Shown here piece after piece: positions 16,878 to 24,877 of a stretch of 64,000 nucleotides of DNA. This DNA comes from an uncultured Sphingomonas sp. GTDB taxonomy: Bacteria > Pseudomonadota > Alphaproteobacteria > Sphingomonadales > Sphingomonadaceae. Positions within the stretch are counted from its first letter, which is position 1. Each line of letters opens with the position of its first letter. The notes below the pieces were generated by a model, which did not search any database, was not told the DNA's origin, and saw nothing but the letters and a program-made list of their open reading frames with translations. The translations under genes were made by a program, and so were the position numbers. The stretch is from positions 27,632 to 91,631 of the forward strand of contig NZ_CAJYHX010000024.1 of the NCBI RefSeq assembly GCF_913774285.1, read 5' to 3'.

Positions 16878-19109
16878 TCATTCACGAATCGCTCCGCCAG
16901 GCACGTCTACTTCGCGAACCATGGTCGCGGAAGCGGAATCCTGCCCGATCGCAAGGCGATACTTGCCGGCGGCAATTGTCCAGCGGCCGCCCTTCCAGCG
17001 CGCCAACGCGTGCGGGTCGGCGGCGAGCGTAACCTGTGCGGACTCGCCCGGCTTGAGCGCCTGGCGCTTCCACGCGGCAAGCCGCGAAGCCCCCCCCTCG
17101 GGCCCGGTGACGTAGAGCTGCGGCACGACCGTGCCGGCGCGCGCCCCCTCGTTCCGGACGGTGACCGTCACCGAAGGCGCCGCACCGCCGGTGAAGCGCG
17201 CATCGCGGAAGGCGAAGCGGGTGTAGCTGAGGCCAAAACCGAACGGGAACAGCGGCTGCGTGCCCTGCGCGGCATACCAGCGATAGCCGACATTGGCGCC
17301 TTCGCTGTAGGCCACAGCCCAGCTCGGCAGCGTGCTGCCGTCGCCTGCACCGGCGTCGCTGGCGGCATCCGAGTTGAGCCCGGCGGGCACCACCGGCTTG
17401 GGCCGGGGCAGCTGGTCGGCGCTCTTCGGGAAGCTGATCGGCAACCGGCCCGAGGGATTGACGTCGCCGAACAGGATGCCCGCGACCGCCTCGCCGCCGC
17501 GCTGGCCGGGATACCAGGCCTGGAGCACGGCGGGGACCTGGTCGAGCCACGGCATCAGTACCGGACCGCCCGTCTCGAGCACCACCACCGTCTTCGGGTT
17601 CGCCTTGGCGACCGCGGCGATCAGGGCATCCTGCTTGTCGGGCAGCGCAAGCGAATCGACGTCCTGCGCCTCGGTCGCCCACTGCGTCGCGAACAGCACG
17701 ACCATGTCGGCCGAGCGCGCGGCGGCCGCCGCGGCGGCGGGGTCGCTGCCGTCGACATAGGTGACCTGCGCCTGGGGCGCCTTGGCGCGGATCGCCTGGA
17801 GCGGCGACGAGGCATGCCAGGTCATTCGTGCAAACGAGGCGGCAGCGCCTTTGGTCAGCGGGATCTCGACCGGCGCGCCGCCGACCGAGCGCACCTGGCT
17901 CGACCCGCCGCCCGACAGCACGCCGACATCGGCATGGCCGCCGATCAGCAGGATCTTCTTCGCCGACTTGGCCAGCGGCAGCAGGTCACCCTGGTTGCGC
18001 AGCAGCACCATGCCCGCCTCGGCAACGCGCTGCGCGACTTCGGCATGCGCGGCATAGTCGATCGGCTGGGCGGTGGCCGGGGTCGGATGGTCGTAGAGGC
18101 CGCTGGCGATGACGCCCGTGAGGATGCGCGTCACCATCTGGTCGATCCGCGCCTCGGTGATCTGCCCCGCCTGGATCGCCGCATCGATCTTCTCGGGCGC
18201 GAAATAGATTGCGTGGTCGAGCTCCTGGCCCGATTCCTGGTCTAGCCCCGCCATCGCTGCCTTGACGGTGGAGTGCACCGCACCCCAGTCGCTCATCACC
18301 CAGCCGGTATAGCGCCAGTCGCGGCGCAGCACGTCGGTGAGCATCCGCGCGCTCTCGCAGGCATAATCGCCTTCGATGCGGTTATAGGCGCACATCACCG
18401 AGCCGGGCTTGCCCGCCTTGATCGCAATCTCGAAGGCCAGCAGGTCGCTTTCGCGCAATGCCGCGTCGTCGATCCGCGCGTTGAGCACGGTGCGGCCGGT
18501 CTCCTGCGCATTCAGGATGAAATGCTTGATCGTCGAGACGATGTGGTTCGACTGGACACCGTCGATCGCCGCGCCGGCCAGCGTGCCGGCAAGGATCGGA
18601 TCCTCGCCGAGATATTCGAAGTTGCGGCCGTTCCACGCGTCGCGGGTGAGGTTCACGCCGCCGGCGAGCAGCACGTTGAAGGTCTTGGCGCGTGCCTCGG
18701 CGCCGATCATCGCGCCGCCCGCGCGGGCCAGCTCGGGGTCGAAGGTCGCGGCGGTGGCGAGCCCCGAGGGCAGTGCCGTCGCGACATCGCCCTTGCGCTG
18801 CTCGACCTGGTTGGCGACGCCGAGGCTGGCGTCGCTTTCGCGCAGCGTCGGGATGCCGAGCCGGGGGATGCCGGGGACATAGCCGGCCGAGGGAATCATG
18901 TCCGCCGGGGCGGGCTGCGCGCGGGGCGGGAACAGACCGTGGATCAGCTGCAGCTTCTCGGCATGCGTCATCGCGCGGACCAGCGCGGCGGCGCGGGCCT
19001 CGGACGCCAGCTTGCTATCCTGCCAGACGGGCGGTGTGCTCTGCGCATAGGACGCCGCGGGCGCGGTGCCGGCCAGAAGAAGCAAGGCAAGGGCGCGGGC
19101 AGCGTTCAT
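16878..19109 (-). CDS. Secreted GH3 beta-glucosidase/xylosidase
   Basis: This 743-residue exported hydrolase has a signal peptide (1-22, AAS-YAQ). The GH3 N-terminal barrel contains KHF (195-197) and nucleophile D274 in VMSDWGAVHS. The alpha/beta sandwich domain follows (VEVAQRV..LLRNQG), and a fibronectin-III-like domain is at the C-terminus (VTVTVRNEGARAGTVVPQLYV). Length is typical for the three-domain type. It should release terminal beta-linked glucose or xylose from oligosaccharides that enter through the adjacent TonB receptor, whose gene lies 117 bases downstream. I chose the ATG at 19109 because the signal peptide begins there. The leader carries a terminator-like hairpin at 19151-19190. 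Confidence 0.92.
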   Translation of the reverse strand: MNAARALALLLLAGTAPAASYAQSTPPVWQDSKLASEARAAALVRAMTHAEKLQLIHGLFPPRAQPAPADMIPSAGYVPGIPRLGIPTLRESDASLGVANQVEQRKGDVATALPSGLATAATFDPELARAGGAMIGAEARAKTFNVLLAGGVNLTRDAWNGRNFEYLGEDPILAGTLAGAAIDGVQSNHIVSTIKHFILNAQETGRTVLNARIDDAALRESDLLAFEIAIKAGKPGSVMCAYNRIEGDYACESARMLTDVLRRDWRYTGWVMSDWGAVHSTVKAAMAGLDQESGQELDHAIYFAPEKIDAAIQAGQITEARIDQMVTRILTGVIASGLYDHPTPATAQPIDYAAHAEVAQRVAEAGMVLLRNQGDLLPLAKSAKKILLIGGHADVGVLSGGGSSQVRSVGGAPVEIPLTKGAAASFARMTWHASSPLQAIRAKAPQAQVTYVDGSDPAAAAAAARSADMVVLFATQWATEAQDVDSLALPDKQDALIAAVAKANPKTVVVLETGGPVLMPWLDQVPAVLQAWYPGQRGGEAVAGILFGDVNPSGRLPISFPKSADQLPRPKPVVPAGLNSDAASDAGAGDGSTLPSWAVAYSEGANVGYRWYAAQGTQPLFPFGFGLSYTRFAFRDARFTGGAAPSVTVTVRNEGARAGTVVPQLYVTGPEGGASRLAAWKRQALKPGESAQVTLAADPHALARWKGGRWTIAAGKYRLAIGQDSASATMVREVDVPGGAIRE

Positions 19110-19150
19110 CGGCGCGAGAGTTCCTGATGCTGGGGAAGGGGTGCAGCCCG

Positions 19151-19190
19151 AAAAATGCGGCCGCCGTCCATCGGGGCGGACGACGGCCGC
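19151..19190 (-). terminator. Terminator-like hairpin in the GH3 leader (possible attenuator)
   Basis: On the minus strand a 12-base stem (19179-19190 with 19157-19168, one mismatch) closes a 10-base loop and is followed by five T residues (19151-19155). No gene lies upstream on this strand, so it sits in the 5' leader of the GH3 gene, about 42 bases before its ATG. Confidence 0.5.
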
Positions 19191-19335
19191 AGGTAATCCG
19201 CCCTTGAGGAGGGGGCCGGAACCGGAAAGCGTATTGGGGTGAAGGCGCGCGTCGGCGCAGTCGCGCAGCGAACGGCAGCAATGCCCGGCATGTCCTCTCC
19301 CCCATTTCGACCCGCATTGTTGCGAGCTAGTTTTC

Positions 19336-19372
19336 TGACAGCGATGTCTGGATACATCTGACATCGATGTCA
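19336..19372. promoter_or_regulatory. Tandem LacI-family operators between GH3 and MFS genes
   Basis: TGACATCGATGTCA (19359-19372) is a perfect 14-base palindrome with a central CG, typical of LacI-family operators. TGACAGCGATGTCT (19336-19349) is a near copy whose centre lies 23 bases away. Both fit GACANCGNTGTC. They lie 54 bases before the MFS start and 227 bases before the GH3 start. The rest of the 316-base spacer 19110-19425 holds only the GH3 leader hairpin. Confidence 0.7.
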
Positions 19373-19425
19373 AGCACAAAGCCGACCCGCATTGCCTGGC
19401 GCGCGGCGGCCGCTAAGGTCCGGGC

Positions 19426-20643
19426 GTGGCATCCGCTCCCCTCCCCTCCTCGGCATCGGTCATGGTCGCGCGCCTGTTTCGCCGCTCGATCGGCATCTTC
19501 TTCATGGGCGGCTTCGTCACGGCGCTGGTCGGTTTGCTGGTGCCGCGGCTGACGCTGATCGACCGGCTCGACTATACCCGTGCGGTACTGGTGCAGTTCG
19601 CCTTCCATTCGAGCTATCTGCTGTTCGCGCTGCCGATCACCGCGCTGCTGGTCCGCACCGGCTATATGCGCGCCATCGCCGCCGGGCTGGCGGTGATGAC
19701 CTGCGCCTGCGTGGCGCTGGGCGGCGCGGCGTGGATCGGCAGTTATCCGCTGCTGCTGCTGGCGTTGCTGAGCCTGTCGACCGGCATCACCTTTCTCCAG
19801 ATCGCCGCCAATGTCGTGCAGCCCTTGGTCGCAACCGAAGGGGGCGGCGCCGCGCGGCTGACCCTGCTCCAGGGGTTCAACTCGGTCGGCACCGTGCTGG
19901 CGCCGCTGCTCGGCGCGGGCTTCCTGCTCCAGCTCGGCGCGATGGGGCGCGTGCCGCTGGCGCTGCCGTTCCTCGCCTGCGCGGTGGTGCTGGGGGGGCT
20001 GTGCCTCGTCTTCTGGCGCGCGCGCGACCTGCTGGCGTCCCACCCCGCCCCGGCGCGGCTGCCGCTGGCGGCACTCGGCCGGGTGCTGCGCGAACGGCGG
20101 CTCGCCTGGGGGGCGCTCGCTATGTTCGGCTATGTCGGCGCGGAAGTGACGATCGGCAGCCTGCTCGCCAATTATCTCGCGCTGCCGACGATCCTCGCCA
20201 TCGATCCGGCAAGCGCCGGGCGGCTGGTCAGCCTCTATTGGGGCGGAGCGATGCTCGGGCGCTTCGCCGGCGCGCTGGGGCTGGCGCGGATCGCACCGGC
20301 GCGGCTGCTTGCGGGGGTGGCCCTCGGGGCCGTGCTGCTGGTCGGCATCGCAAGCGGCGCGCAGGGCATAGCGGGAGCCGCGGCGCTGATCGCAGTGGGG
20401 CTGTGCAACGCCATCATGTACCCGACGATCTTCGCGCTGGCGCTGCCCGAGGACCGCGGGCTTGCCGCCTATGCCTCGATGATCCTGTGCATGGCGGTGG
20501 TCGGCGGCGCCGTGGTGCCGCTCGCCACCGGCGCGCTGGCCGACCAGGTCGGGCTCGCCGCCGCACTGGCGCTGCCGCTGCTGTGCTATCTGGGGATCGC
20601 CGGCTTCGCATGCATGATAGCGCTATCGCCTGCGAGGCGATAA
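19426..20643 (+). CDS. MFS sugar permease (FucP/GluP-like)
   Basis: This inner-membrane protein of up to 405 residues has about twelve hydrophobic segments. Its features recall the fucose/glucose-galactose MFS branch: FAFHSSYLLFALPIT, LQIAANVVQPLV, LTLLQGFNSVGTVLAPLLGA and NAIMYPTIFALAL. It probably imports the monosaccharide or disaccharide released by the GH3 enzyme. I give the GTG at 19426, preceded by an AAGG; the ATG at 19462 is a plausible alternative that would remove 12 residues. It precedes the lacI-type gene by 12 bases in the same direction and is preceded by the tandem operators, so both are likely self-regulated. Confidence 0.85.
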   Translation: MASAPLPSSASVMVARLFRRSIGIFFMGGFVTALVGLLVPRLTLIDRLDYTRAVLVQFAFHSSYLLFALPITALLVRTGYMRAIAAGLAVMTCACVALGGAAWIGSYPLLLLALLSLSTGITFLQIAANVVQPLVATEGGGAARLTLLQGFNSVGTVLAPLLGAGFLLQLGAMGRVPLALPFLACAVVLGGLCLVFWRARDLLASHPAPARLPLAALGRVLRERRLAWGALAMFGYVGAEVTIGSLLANYLALPTILAIDPASAGRLVSLYWGGAMLGRFAGALGLARIAPARLLAGVALGAVLLVGIASGAQGIAGAAALIAVGLCNAIMYPTIFALALPEDRGLAAYASMILCMAVVGGAVVPLATGALADQVGLAAALALPLLCYLGIAGFACMIALSPARR

Positions 20644-20655
20644 GACTGCACACGC

Positions 20656-21684
20656 ATGAAGCCGCTTACCCTCAAGGACGTCGCCCGGCAGGCGGGCGTT
20701 TCGCCCAAGACCGTCTCGCGCGTGATCAACGGCGAGGCTTATGTCCGGCCCGAGGTGCGCGCGGCGGTACAGAAGGTGGTCGACGAACTCGGCTATCGCC
20801 CCAATGCCTTTGCCCGCGAGCTGTCCAGCGCCCGCTCCTTCCTGCTCGGCCTCTATTTCGACGACCCGGCCTCGGCCTATGCCGCCGATGTCCAGCGCGG
20901 CGCGCTCGCGCGGTGCCGGGCGCTCGGCTACCATCTTGTCGTCGAGCAGGTGACGCGCGACCGGCCCGGCTGGCTGGCGGAGTGCGAAGCGTCGCTGCGC
21001 GCGATGCGGCTGGGCGGCGCGATCCTTCCTCCGCCCTTGTGCGACTGGCCCGAACTGCTCGATCTGTTCGCGCGGATGGAGGTTTCCGTGGTGCGGGTCT
21101 CGCCCGGCGATGCCGACCATCGTACCGCCGCGGTGGAAATGGACGAACGCGGCGCCGCGCGCGAGCTGACCGAAGCGCTGATCGCCCTCGGCCACCGCGA
21201 CATCGGCTTCATCCAGGGCAATCCCGAGCACCATGCCGCCGCCCGCCGGCAAGAGGGCTTCGCAGCGGCGATGGCCGCGGCGGGCCTTGCCCTGCGCGCA
21301 GAGCGAACGCTGCCGGGCGACTTCACCTTCCGCGCAGGCCTGGCAGCCGGCGAAAAGCTGCTGGCAGGCCCGGACCGGCCGAGCGCGATCTTCGCCGCCA
21401 ATGACGAGATGGCGCTGGGCGTCCTGGTCGCGGCGATGCGCGCCGGGATCGCGGTGCCCGACCAGCTCTCAATCGCCGGGTTCGACGATGCCGCGATCGC
21501 CCGCATGGCCTGGCCGCCGCTCAGCACCGTCCACCAGCCGCATGTCGAGATGGCAGCGGCGGCGGTAGAGCTGCTCACCCGCCCCGCAGAGAGCCGCAAG
21601 GCGACGCCCTCGCTTCGCCTGCCCCATCGGCTGATCCTGCGTGACAGCATCGGCCCCGCGCCCGCTTCAGAAGCCGAGCGATAG
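20656..21684 (+). CDS. LacI-family transcriptional regulator
   Basis: This 342-residue repressor has an N-terminal helix-turn-helix (LTLKDVARQAGVSPKTVSRVINGE, about 4-27) and hinge helix (YRPNAFARELSS). The periplasmic-binding-protein-like sensor domain contains GFIQGNPEHHAA, FAANDEMALGVL and IAGFDDAAIARM. It likely senses a sugar that enters through this locus. It is co-transcribed with the MFS gene and lies downstream of two GACANCGNTGTC palindromes. A third copy precedes the TonB receptor. Its 3' end overlaps the convergent porin gene by 18 bases. Confidence 0.92.
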   Translation: MKPLTLKDVARQAGVSPKTVSRVINGEAYVRPEVRAAVQKVVDELGYRPNAFARELSSARSFLLGLYFDDPASAYAADVQRGALARCRALGYHLVVEQVTRDRPGWLAECEASLRAMRLGGAILPPPLCDWPELLDLFARMEVSVVRVSPGDADHRTAAVEMDERGAARELTEALIALGHRDIGFIQGNPEHHAAARRQEGFAAAMAAAGLALRAERTLPGDFTFRAGLAAGEKLLAGPDRPSAIFAANDEMALGVLVAAMRAGIAVPDQLSIAGFDDAAIARMAWPPLSTVHQPHVEMAAAAVELLTRPAESRKATPSLRLPHRLILRDSIGPAPASEAER

Positions 21685-22401
21685 CACCAGCGTGACCGCC
21701 CGGCGCGCATGCGCGGCGCCGCGATAGAAATCGGTGCCCGGCGCACCGCCGCTCCAGGCAAGTTGGGCGTCGATCCGCCCGAACCGCTTCGCCACACCGA
21801 GGCTGTAATCCATCTGCGTCCGGTCGGCGCTGTAACGCGGCACCGTCCCCAGGAACTGCATTGCCCCGGCATGGGCGAGGAGCCGCCAGCCAGGTGCCGG
21901 GCGCGCGACGCCATCGACCGTGGCGTAGAGCGTCGAGGTGTCACGCCACAGATAGTCGGGGGAATAGTGCAGCCGCGCCGACAAGCTGCGGCCGCCGATG
22001 CCGAGATAGGCTTCGGTGTAGCCCGATCCGCGGGGCGTCGTCGCGGCGCTGCGGAACTCGCGCCGCGTTACCCCGACATCGAGCACATGCCCGCCGGACA
22101 GCCGCCAGGCATAGCCGGCATCGACACCTGCCGACACCAGCGCCACCCCCTGCGGCAGCGCCGCCACGGTTGCCGAAGCGTCGGCATAGATGCCCGAGCG
22201 ATCGTCATAGCCGAGCGACAGCGTCGCGGCGGGGCGCCCCGCGCTGATGCTGCGCCCGCGCCAGCGCTCGTCGTTGGTGACCGAGACCTGCCCGCTCCAC
22301 TGCGCGCGCGCCGGTACCGCGCTCAGCAGCGCGAGTGCCAGCAGCGCCTCAGCGGCGCAGCGCTGCGCATTTCGCCTTCCCGACAACGCTCGCACAGGCA
22401 T
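21667..22401 (-). CDS. TorF-like outer-membrane beta-barrel porin
   Basis: This 244-residue exported protein has a signal peptide (about 1-34, ending ARAQ) followed by alternating beta-strand sequence (WSGQVSVTNDERWRGRSISAGRPAATLSLGYDDRSGIYADAS). It ends in an aromatic residue (VTLVLSLGF). The opening pattern matches the TorF family of putative porins, which is common in sphingomonads. I used the ATG at 22401. Its first 53 bases overlap the end of the protease gene in another frame, so it is the last gene of the sigma/anti-sigma/protease operon. Its 3' end overlaps lacI by 18 bases. Confidence 0.75.
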   Translation of the reverse strand: MPVRALSGRRNAQRCAAEALLALALLSAVPARAQWSGQVSVTNDERWRGRSISAGRPAATLSLGYDDRSGIYADASATVAALPQGVALVSAGVDAGYAWRLSGGHVLDVGVTRREFRSAATTPRGSGYTEAYLGIGGRSLSARLHYSPDYLWRDTSTLYATVDGVARPAPGWRLLAHAGAMQFLGTVPRYSADRTQMDYSLGVAKRFGRIDAQLAWSGGAPGTDFYRGAAHARRAVTLVLSLGF

Positions 22402-23542
22402 CGATTTCTCCGCCGCCGGGTCTAGCAGAAACGAGCGCGCTCCGTCTGCCGGGTGTCGCATGCCCTTCGCGGATCAGCGCGATCAGCCCGCTCACCTCGG
22501 CGGCAGCATAGGAGGAACCGCTTGCCAGATACCAGCGGCCGCCGGGTTGCGTCGTGGGAATGTCGCGGCCGGGCGCGGCATAGGGCCCGCCCGCCTGCCC
22601 TACCGGCGTCTCCGCCACCGCGACGACGCCGGGCATCGCGGCCGGAAAGCCGCCGCCGCGCAGCTTGGGATCATAGGCCGCGACCACCGTTGCGCCGCGC
22701 GCGACTCCGATCCGCAGCAGCGTCTCGAGCAGCCGGCTGGGTGGCCCGGCGAGGCTGAGGTTGATCACATCGGCGCGCTGCTCGACCGCGAAGCTTACCG
22801 CGCGGGCGAGGCTGAGGCTGTCGCAGAGCGTCGCGGCACCGGGGCCCGCCCCCTGCTCCGCACAGGCGCGCAGCGCGAGCAGGCGGGCGCCGGGGGCGAT
22901 GCCGACGATGCCGACGCCATTGTCCGGCCGCGCCGCGATCACCCCGGCGATGCCGGTGCCGTGCCGTTCCGCCGCGACGCCTGCGCCATCGACGAAATTG
23001 CGCTCGATCGCGACCTGACCCGCCAGATCGGGGTGCCGGGCATCCACCTGGCTGTCGATCACCGCAATCCGCTCGCCCCGCCCAGTGGCGGTACGGTGCA
23101 GCACCGCCAAGTGCCAGGCACGCGCCACGGGCTGCGCCGGATAGAGCGGATCATTGGGCATGGGATCGCCCTGGGCTTCGAAGGTCGCAACCGGCTCGGA
23201 CCATTCGACCGCCGGATCCCGGGCGACCTGCGCGGCCGCCTCTACCGGCGCGCGGCCCTTGGGCACGATCAGGATGAAGCAATCGATGCCGATGATCGGC
23301 ATCGGCCAGTTACCGGCCAGGCGCAGCCCGTTGCGCTTGGCCACCGCCGCCGCGATCCGCCGCCGCGCCGCCGCCGACTGGTCCTCGCCATAGCCGCCGC
23401 CATAGCCGCTTCCGGCGCGGAAGTGCGCGGGTGCCAGGCGGAGCATCATCAGGATGCGCGGCGCATCCTCCTCGGCGGCGCGTGCCTGCAACGGCACCGC
23501 CGCGAGCAGCAGGAGCAGCAGTGCCGCGCCCAGCCGCCTCAT
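22349..23542 (-). CDS. Exported subtilisin-like (S8) serine protease
   Basis: This 397-residue protein has a signal peptide (1-22, ARAA) and an approximately 120-residue pro-region. The S8 catalytic domain carries D163 in VIDSQVD, H194 in ERHGTGIAG and S344 in SGSSYAAAEVSG. The stretch where subtilisins have their oxyanion-hole Asn (normally AAAGN) reads VVAAYDPKLRGG, so that Asn appears to be missing. The ATG overlaps the TGA of the anti-sigma gene (ATGA, 23539-23542). Coupling to a sigma/anti-sigma pair suggests a role in envelope-stress signalling or as an effector. Activity could be weak or altered. Confidence 0.82.
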   Translation of the reverse strand: MRRLGAALLLLLLAAVPLQARAAEEDAPRILMMLRLAPAHFRAGSGYGGGYGEDQSAAARRRIAAAVAKRNGLRLAGNWPMPIIGIDCFILIVPKGRAPVEAAAQVARDPAVEWSEPVATFEAQGDPMPNDPLYPAQPVARAWHLAVLHRTATGRGERIAVIDSQVDARHPDLAGQVAIERNFVDGAGVAAERHGTGIAGVIAARPDNGVGIVGIAPGARLLALRACAEQGAGPGAATLCDSLSLARAVSFAVEQRADVINLSLAGPPSRLLETLLRIGVARGATVVAAYDPKLRGGGFPAAMPGVVAVAETPVGQAGGPYAAPGRDIPTTQPGGRWYLASGSSYAAAEVSGLIALIREGHATPGRRSALVSARPGGGEIDACASVVGKAKCAALRR

Positions 23543-24165
23543 GGCGCGGCGTCGACCGGCTGGGCCAGCGTCACCCCCGGCTGCGTCCGCAGCCGCGCCA
23601 ACGCTGCCGCACGTTCGCCGGGCGAAATGGCGAGCAGATAGGCACCCGCCGCGGTCGGTCCGTCGACCAGCCGCGCGCCCGAGGCTTCGATTGCCTTGCG
23701 CAGTGCCGGCTCGCGGGTGTCGGGCGCGAACATCACCAGGATATTGCCCGTCTGCCCCTCCTGCGGCGCGCCGAGCGCATGATAGGGTTGCGGCGTGGCG
23801 ACGGACGGCACCTGACGCTGCAGGTGCAGCACCACGCCGACGCCGAGCACCAGCACCGCCGCCTGCGCCGCCAGCATCCAGCCCGCGCGGCGCAGGAAGC
23901 TTCGCGGCAGCTGCGCCGGCGCCTCGGGCCGGGCGAGTTCGGCGACCATCTGGTCCCAGCCGGCAACGCTCGGTGCGGGCAGGTCCGCCACGGCGCCATG
24001 CAGCCGTCGCTCCGCCGCCAGTTCGTCGCGGCACTCCGCACAGTCGGCGAGATGCGCGTCGACCAACAGCCGGTCGCCGGGTTCGATCTCCCCGGTCACA
24101 TACCAGGGCAGCAGCAGCATCGTCGCTTCGTGCGGATCGCCGCGCAAATGGAGTAGGTCGCCCAT
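23539..24165 (-). CDS. Anti-sigma factor with zinc-finger domain
   Basis: This 208-residue protein has an N-terminal zf-HC2/ZAS motif, H38-X3-C42-X2-C45 in HLADCAECRDEL, which binds ECF sigma factors. One transmembrane helix spans about 96-115. The periplasmic C-terminal domain (about 140-208) resembles a small alpha/beta fold (ILVMFAPDTREPALRKAIEASGARLVDGPTAAGAYLLAI). It starts three bases after the sigma gene stop and overlaps the protease gene start. It should hold the sigma factor at the membrane until an envelope signal arrives. The same kind of C-terminal segment is found in sigma/anti-sigma pairs next to S8 proteases. Confidence 0.85.
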   Translation of the reverse strand: MGDLLHLRGDPHEATMLLLPWYVTGEIEPGDRLLVDAHLADCAECRDELAAERRLHGAVADLPAPSVAGWDQMVAELARPEAPAQLPRSFLRRAGWMLAAQAAVLVLGVGVVLHLQRQVPSVATPQPYHALGAPQEGQTGNILVMFAPDTREPALRKAIEASGARLVDGPTAAGAYLLAISPGERAAALARLRTQPGVTLAQPVDAAP

Positions 24166-24168
24166 CGT

Positions 24169-24759
24169 CTAGATCCAGTCCGCCAATTCGCCCGCCATCG
24201 CGCGCCGCAACTGGCGCCGGGCATGGAACATCCGCGTCTTCACCGTATCGACCGGACATCCCAGAATCTCGGCAATCTCGCGATAGCCGATCTCGTGAAA
24301 ATAGGTGAGGTCCACCACCGCGCGATGCTCGGCCGAGAGCACGCCCATCGCGCGCTGGAGCGCCTGCCGGGTGCGATCGCGCGACAGCCCCGCATCCGTG
24401 CTGCTGTCATCGGCGAGCTCGACGAGCGCCGCCACGTCCTCGGCGCGCTGCGGCTCGCGGGGGCGGGCCCGCACCGCCTTGCGATAGGCGATGGCGAACA
24501 GCCAGGTCGAGAGGCGGCTGGCGCCCGTGAAGTCCCCCGCCTTCTGCCACAGCACCATCAGCGTGTCGTTGACCACTTCCTCGACCAGCCCCGGCGAGCG
24601 GAGCAGCGTGCCGACGAAGCGGGTGAGCCGTGGCTGGTAGCGGCGATAGAGCTGCTCGAACGCCCGCAGGTCGCGCGCGCGCACTGCCGCGACGAGGCCC
24701 ATCTCCTCGTCGTCCTGCCGTGCGGCCGATTGCCGCGCCTGGGGATCGCTCTGTATCAC
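24169..24759 (-). CDS. ECF RNA polymerase sigma factor
   Basis: This 196-residue sigma factor has region 2 (LYRRYQPRLTRFVGTLLRSPGLVEEVVNDTLMVLWQKA, then STWLFAIAYRKA) and region 4 (AEHRAVVDLTYFHEIGYREIAEILGCPVDTVKTRMFHARRQL). It starts at a GTG, and AAGG lies seven bases upstream. That Shine-Dalgarno lies in the arm of a perfect 12-base hairpin (24767-24804), which may occlude it. The gene is first in the operon sigma, anti-sigma, S8 protease, porin. The family cannot be fixed to a numbered ECF group by eye. Confidence 0.92.
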   Translation of the reverse strand: MIQSDPQARQSAARQDDEEMGLVAAVRARDLRAFEQLYRRYQPRLTRFVGTLLRSPGLVEEVVNDTLMVLWQKAGDFTGASRLSTWLFAIAYRKAVRARPREPQRAEDVAALVELADDSSTDAGLSRDRTRQALQRAMGVLSAEHRAVVDLTYFHEIGYREIAEILGCPVDTVKTRMFHARRQLRRAMAGELADWI

Positions 24760-24766
24760 GCACCTG

Positions 24767-24804
24767 CCTTCGCTCCCCCTTAGTGGAGTGTAGGGGAGCG
24801 AAGG
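24767..24804 (-). promoter_or_regulatory. Perfect 12-base hairpin masking the sigma-factor ribosome-binding site
   Basis: CCTTCGCTCCCC (24767-24778) and GGGGAGCGAAGG (24793-24804) are perfect inverted repeats around a 14-base loop. On the mRNA (minus strand) the 3' arm contains the purine-rich ribosome-binding site, and the GTG follows seven bases later. The element could limit translation, or act as a protein-binding site. Confidence 0.55.
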
Positions 24805-24835
24805 TTCAACCGGTGCGACCCGAGGTGCAATTTTT

Positions 24836-24869
24836 CGCCGGCCGGGTGGTTTTGCGCGCCCGGCCGGCG
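24836..24869. terminator. GC-rich hairpin after the PEP-CTERM gene
   Basis: CGCCGGCCGGG (24836-24846) pairs perfectly with CCCGGCCGGCG (24859-24869). It lies nine bases after the PEP-CTERM stop on the minus strand and is followed there by five A residues rather than T. It is a likely transcript end or RNA stabiliser, although not a canonical terminator. Confidence 0.5.
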
Positions 24870-24877
24870 TCGGGAGA

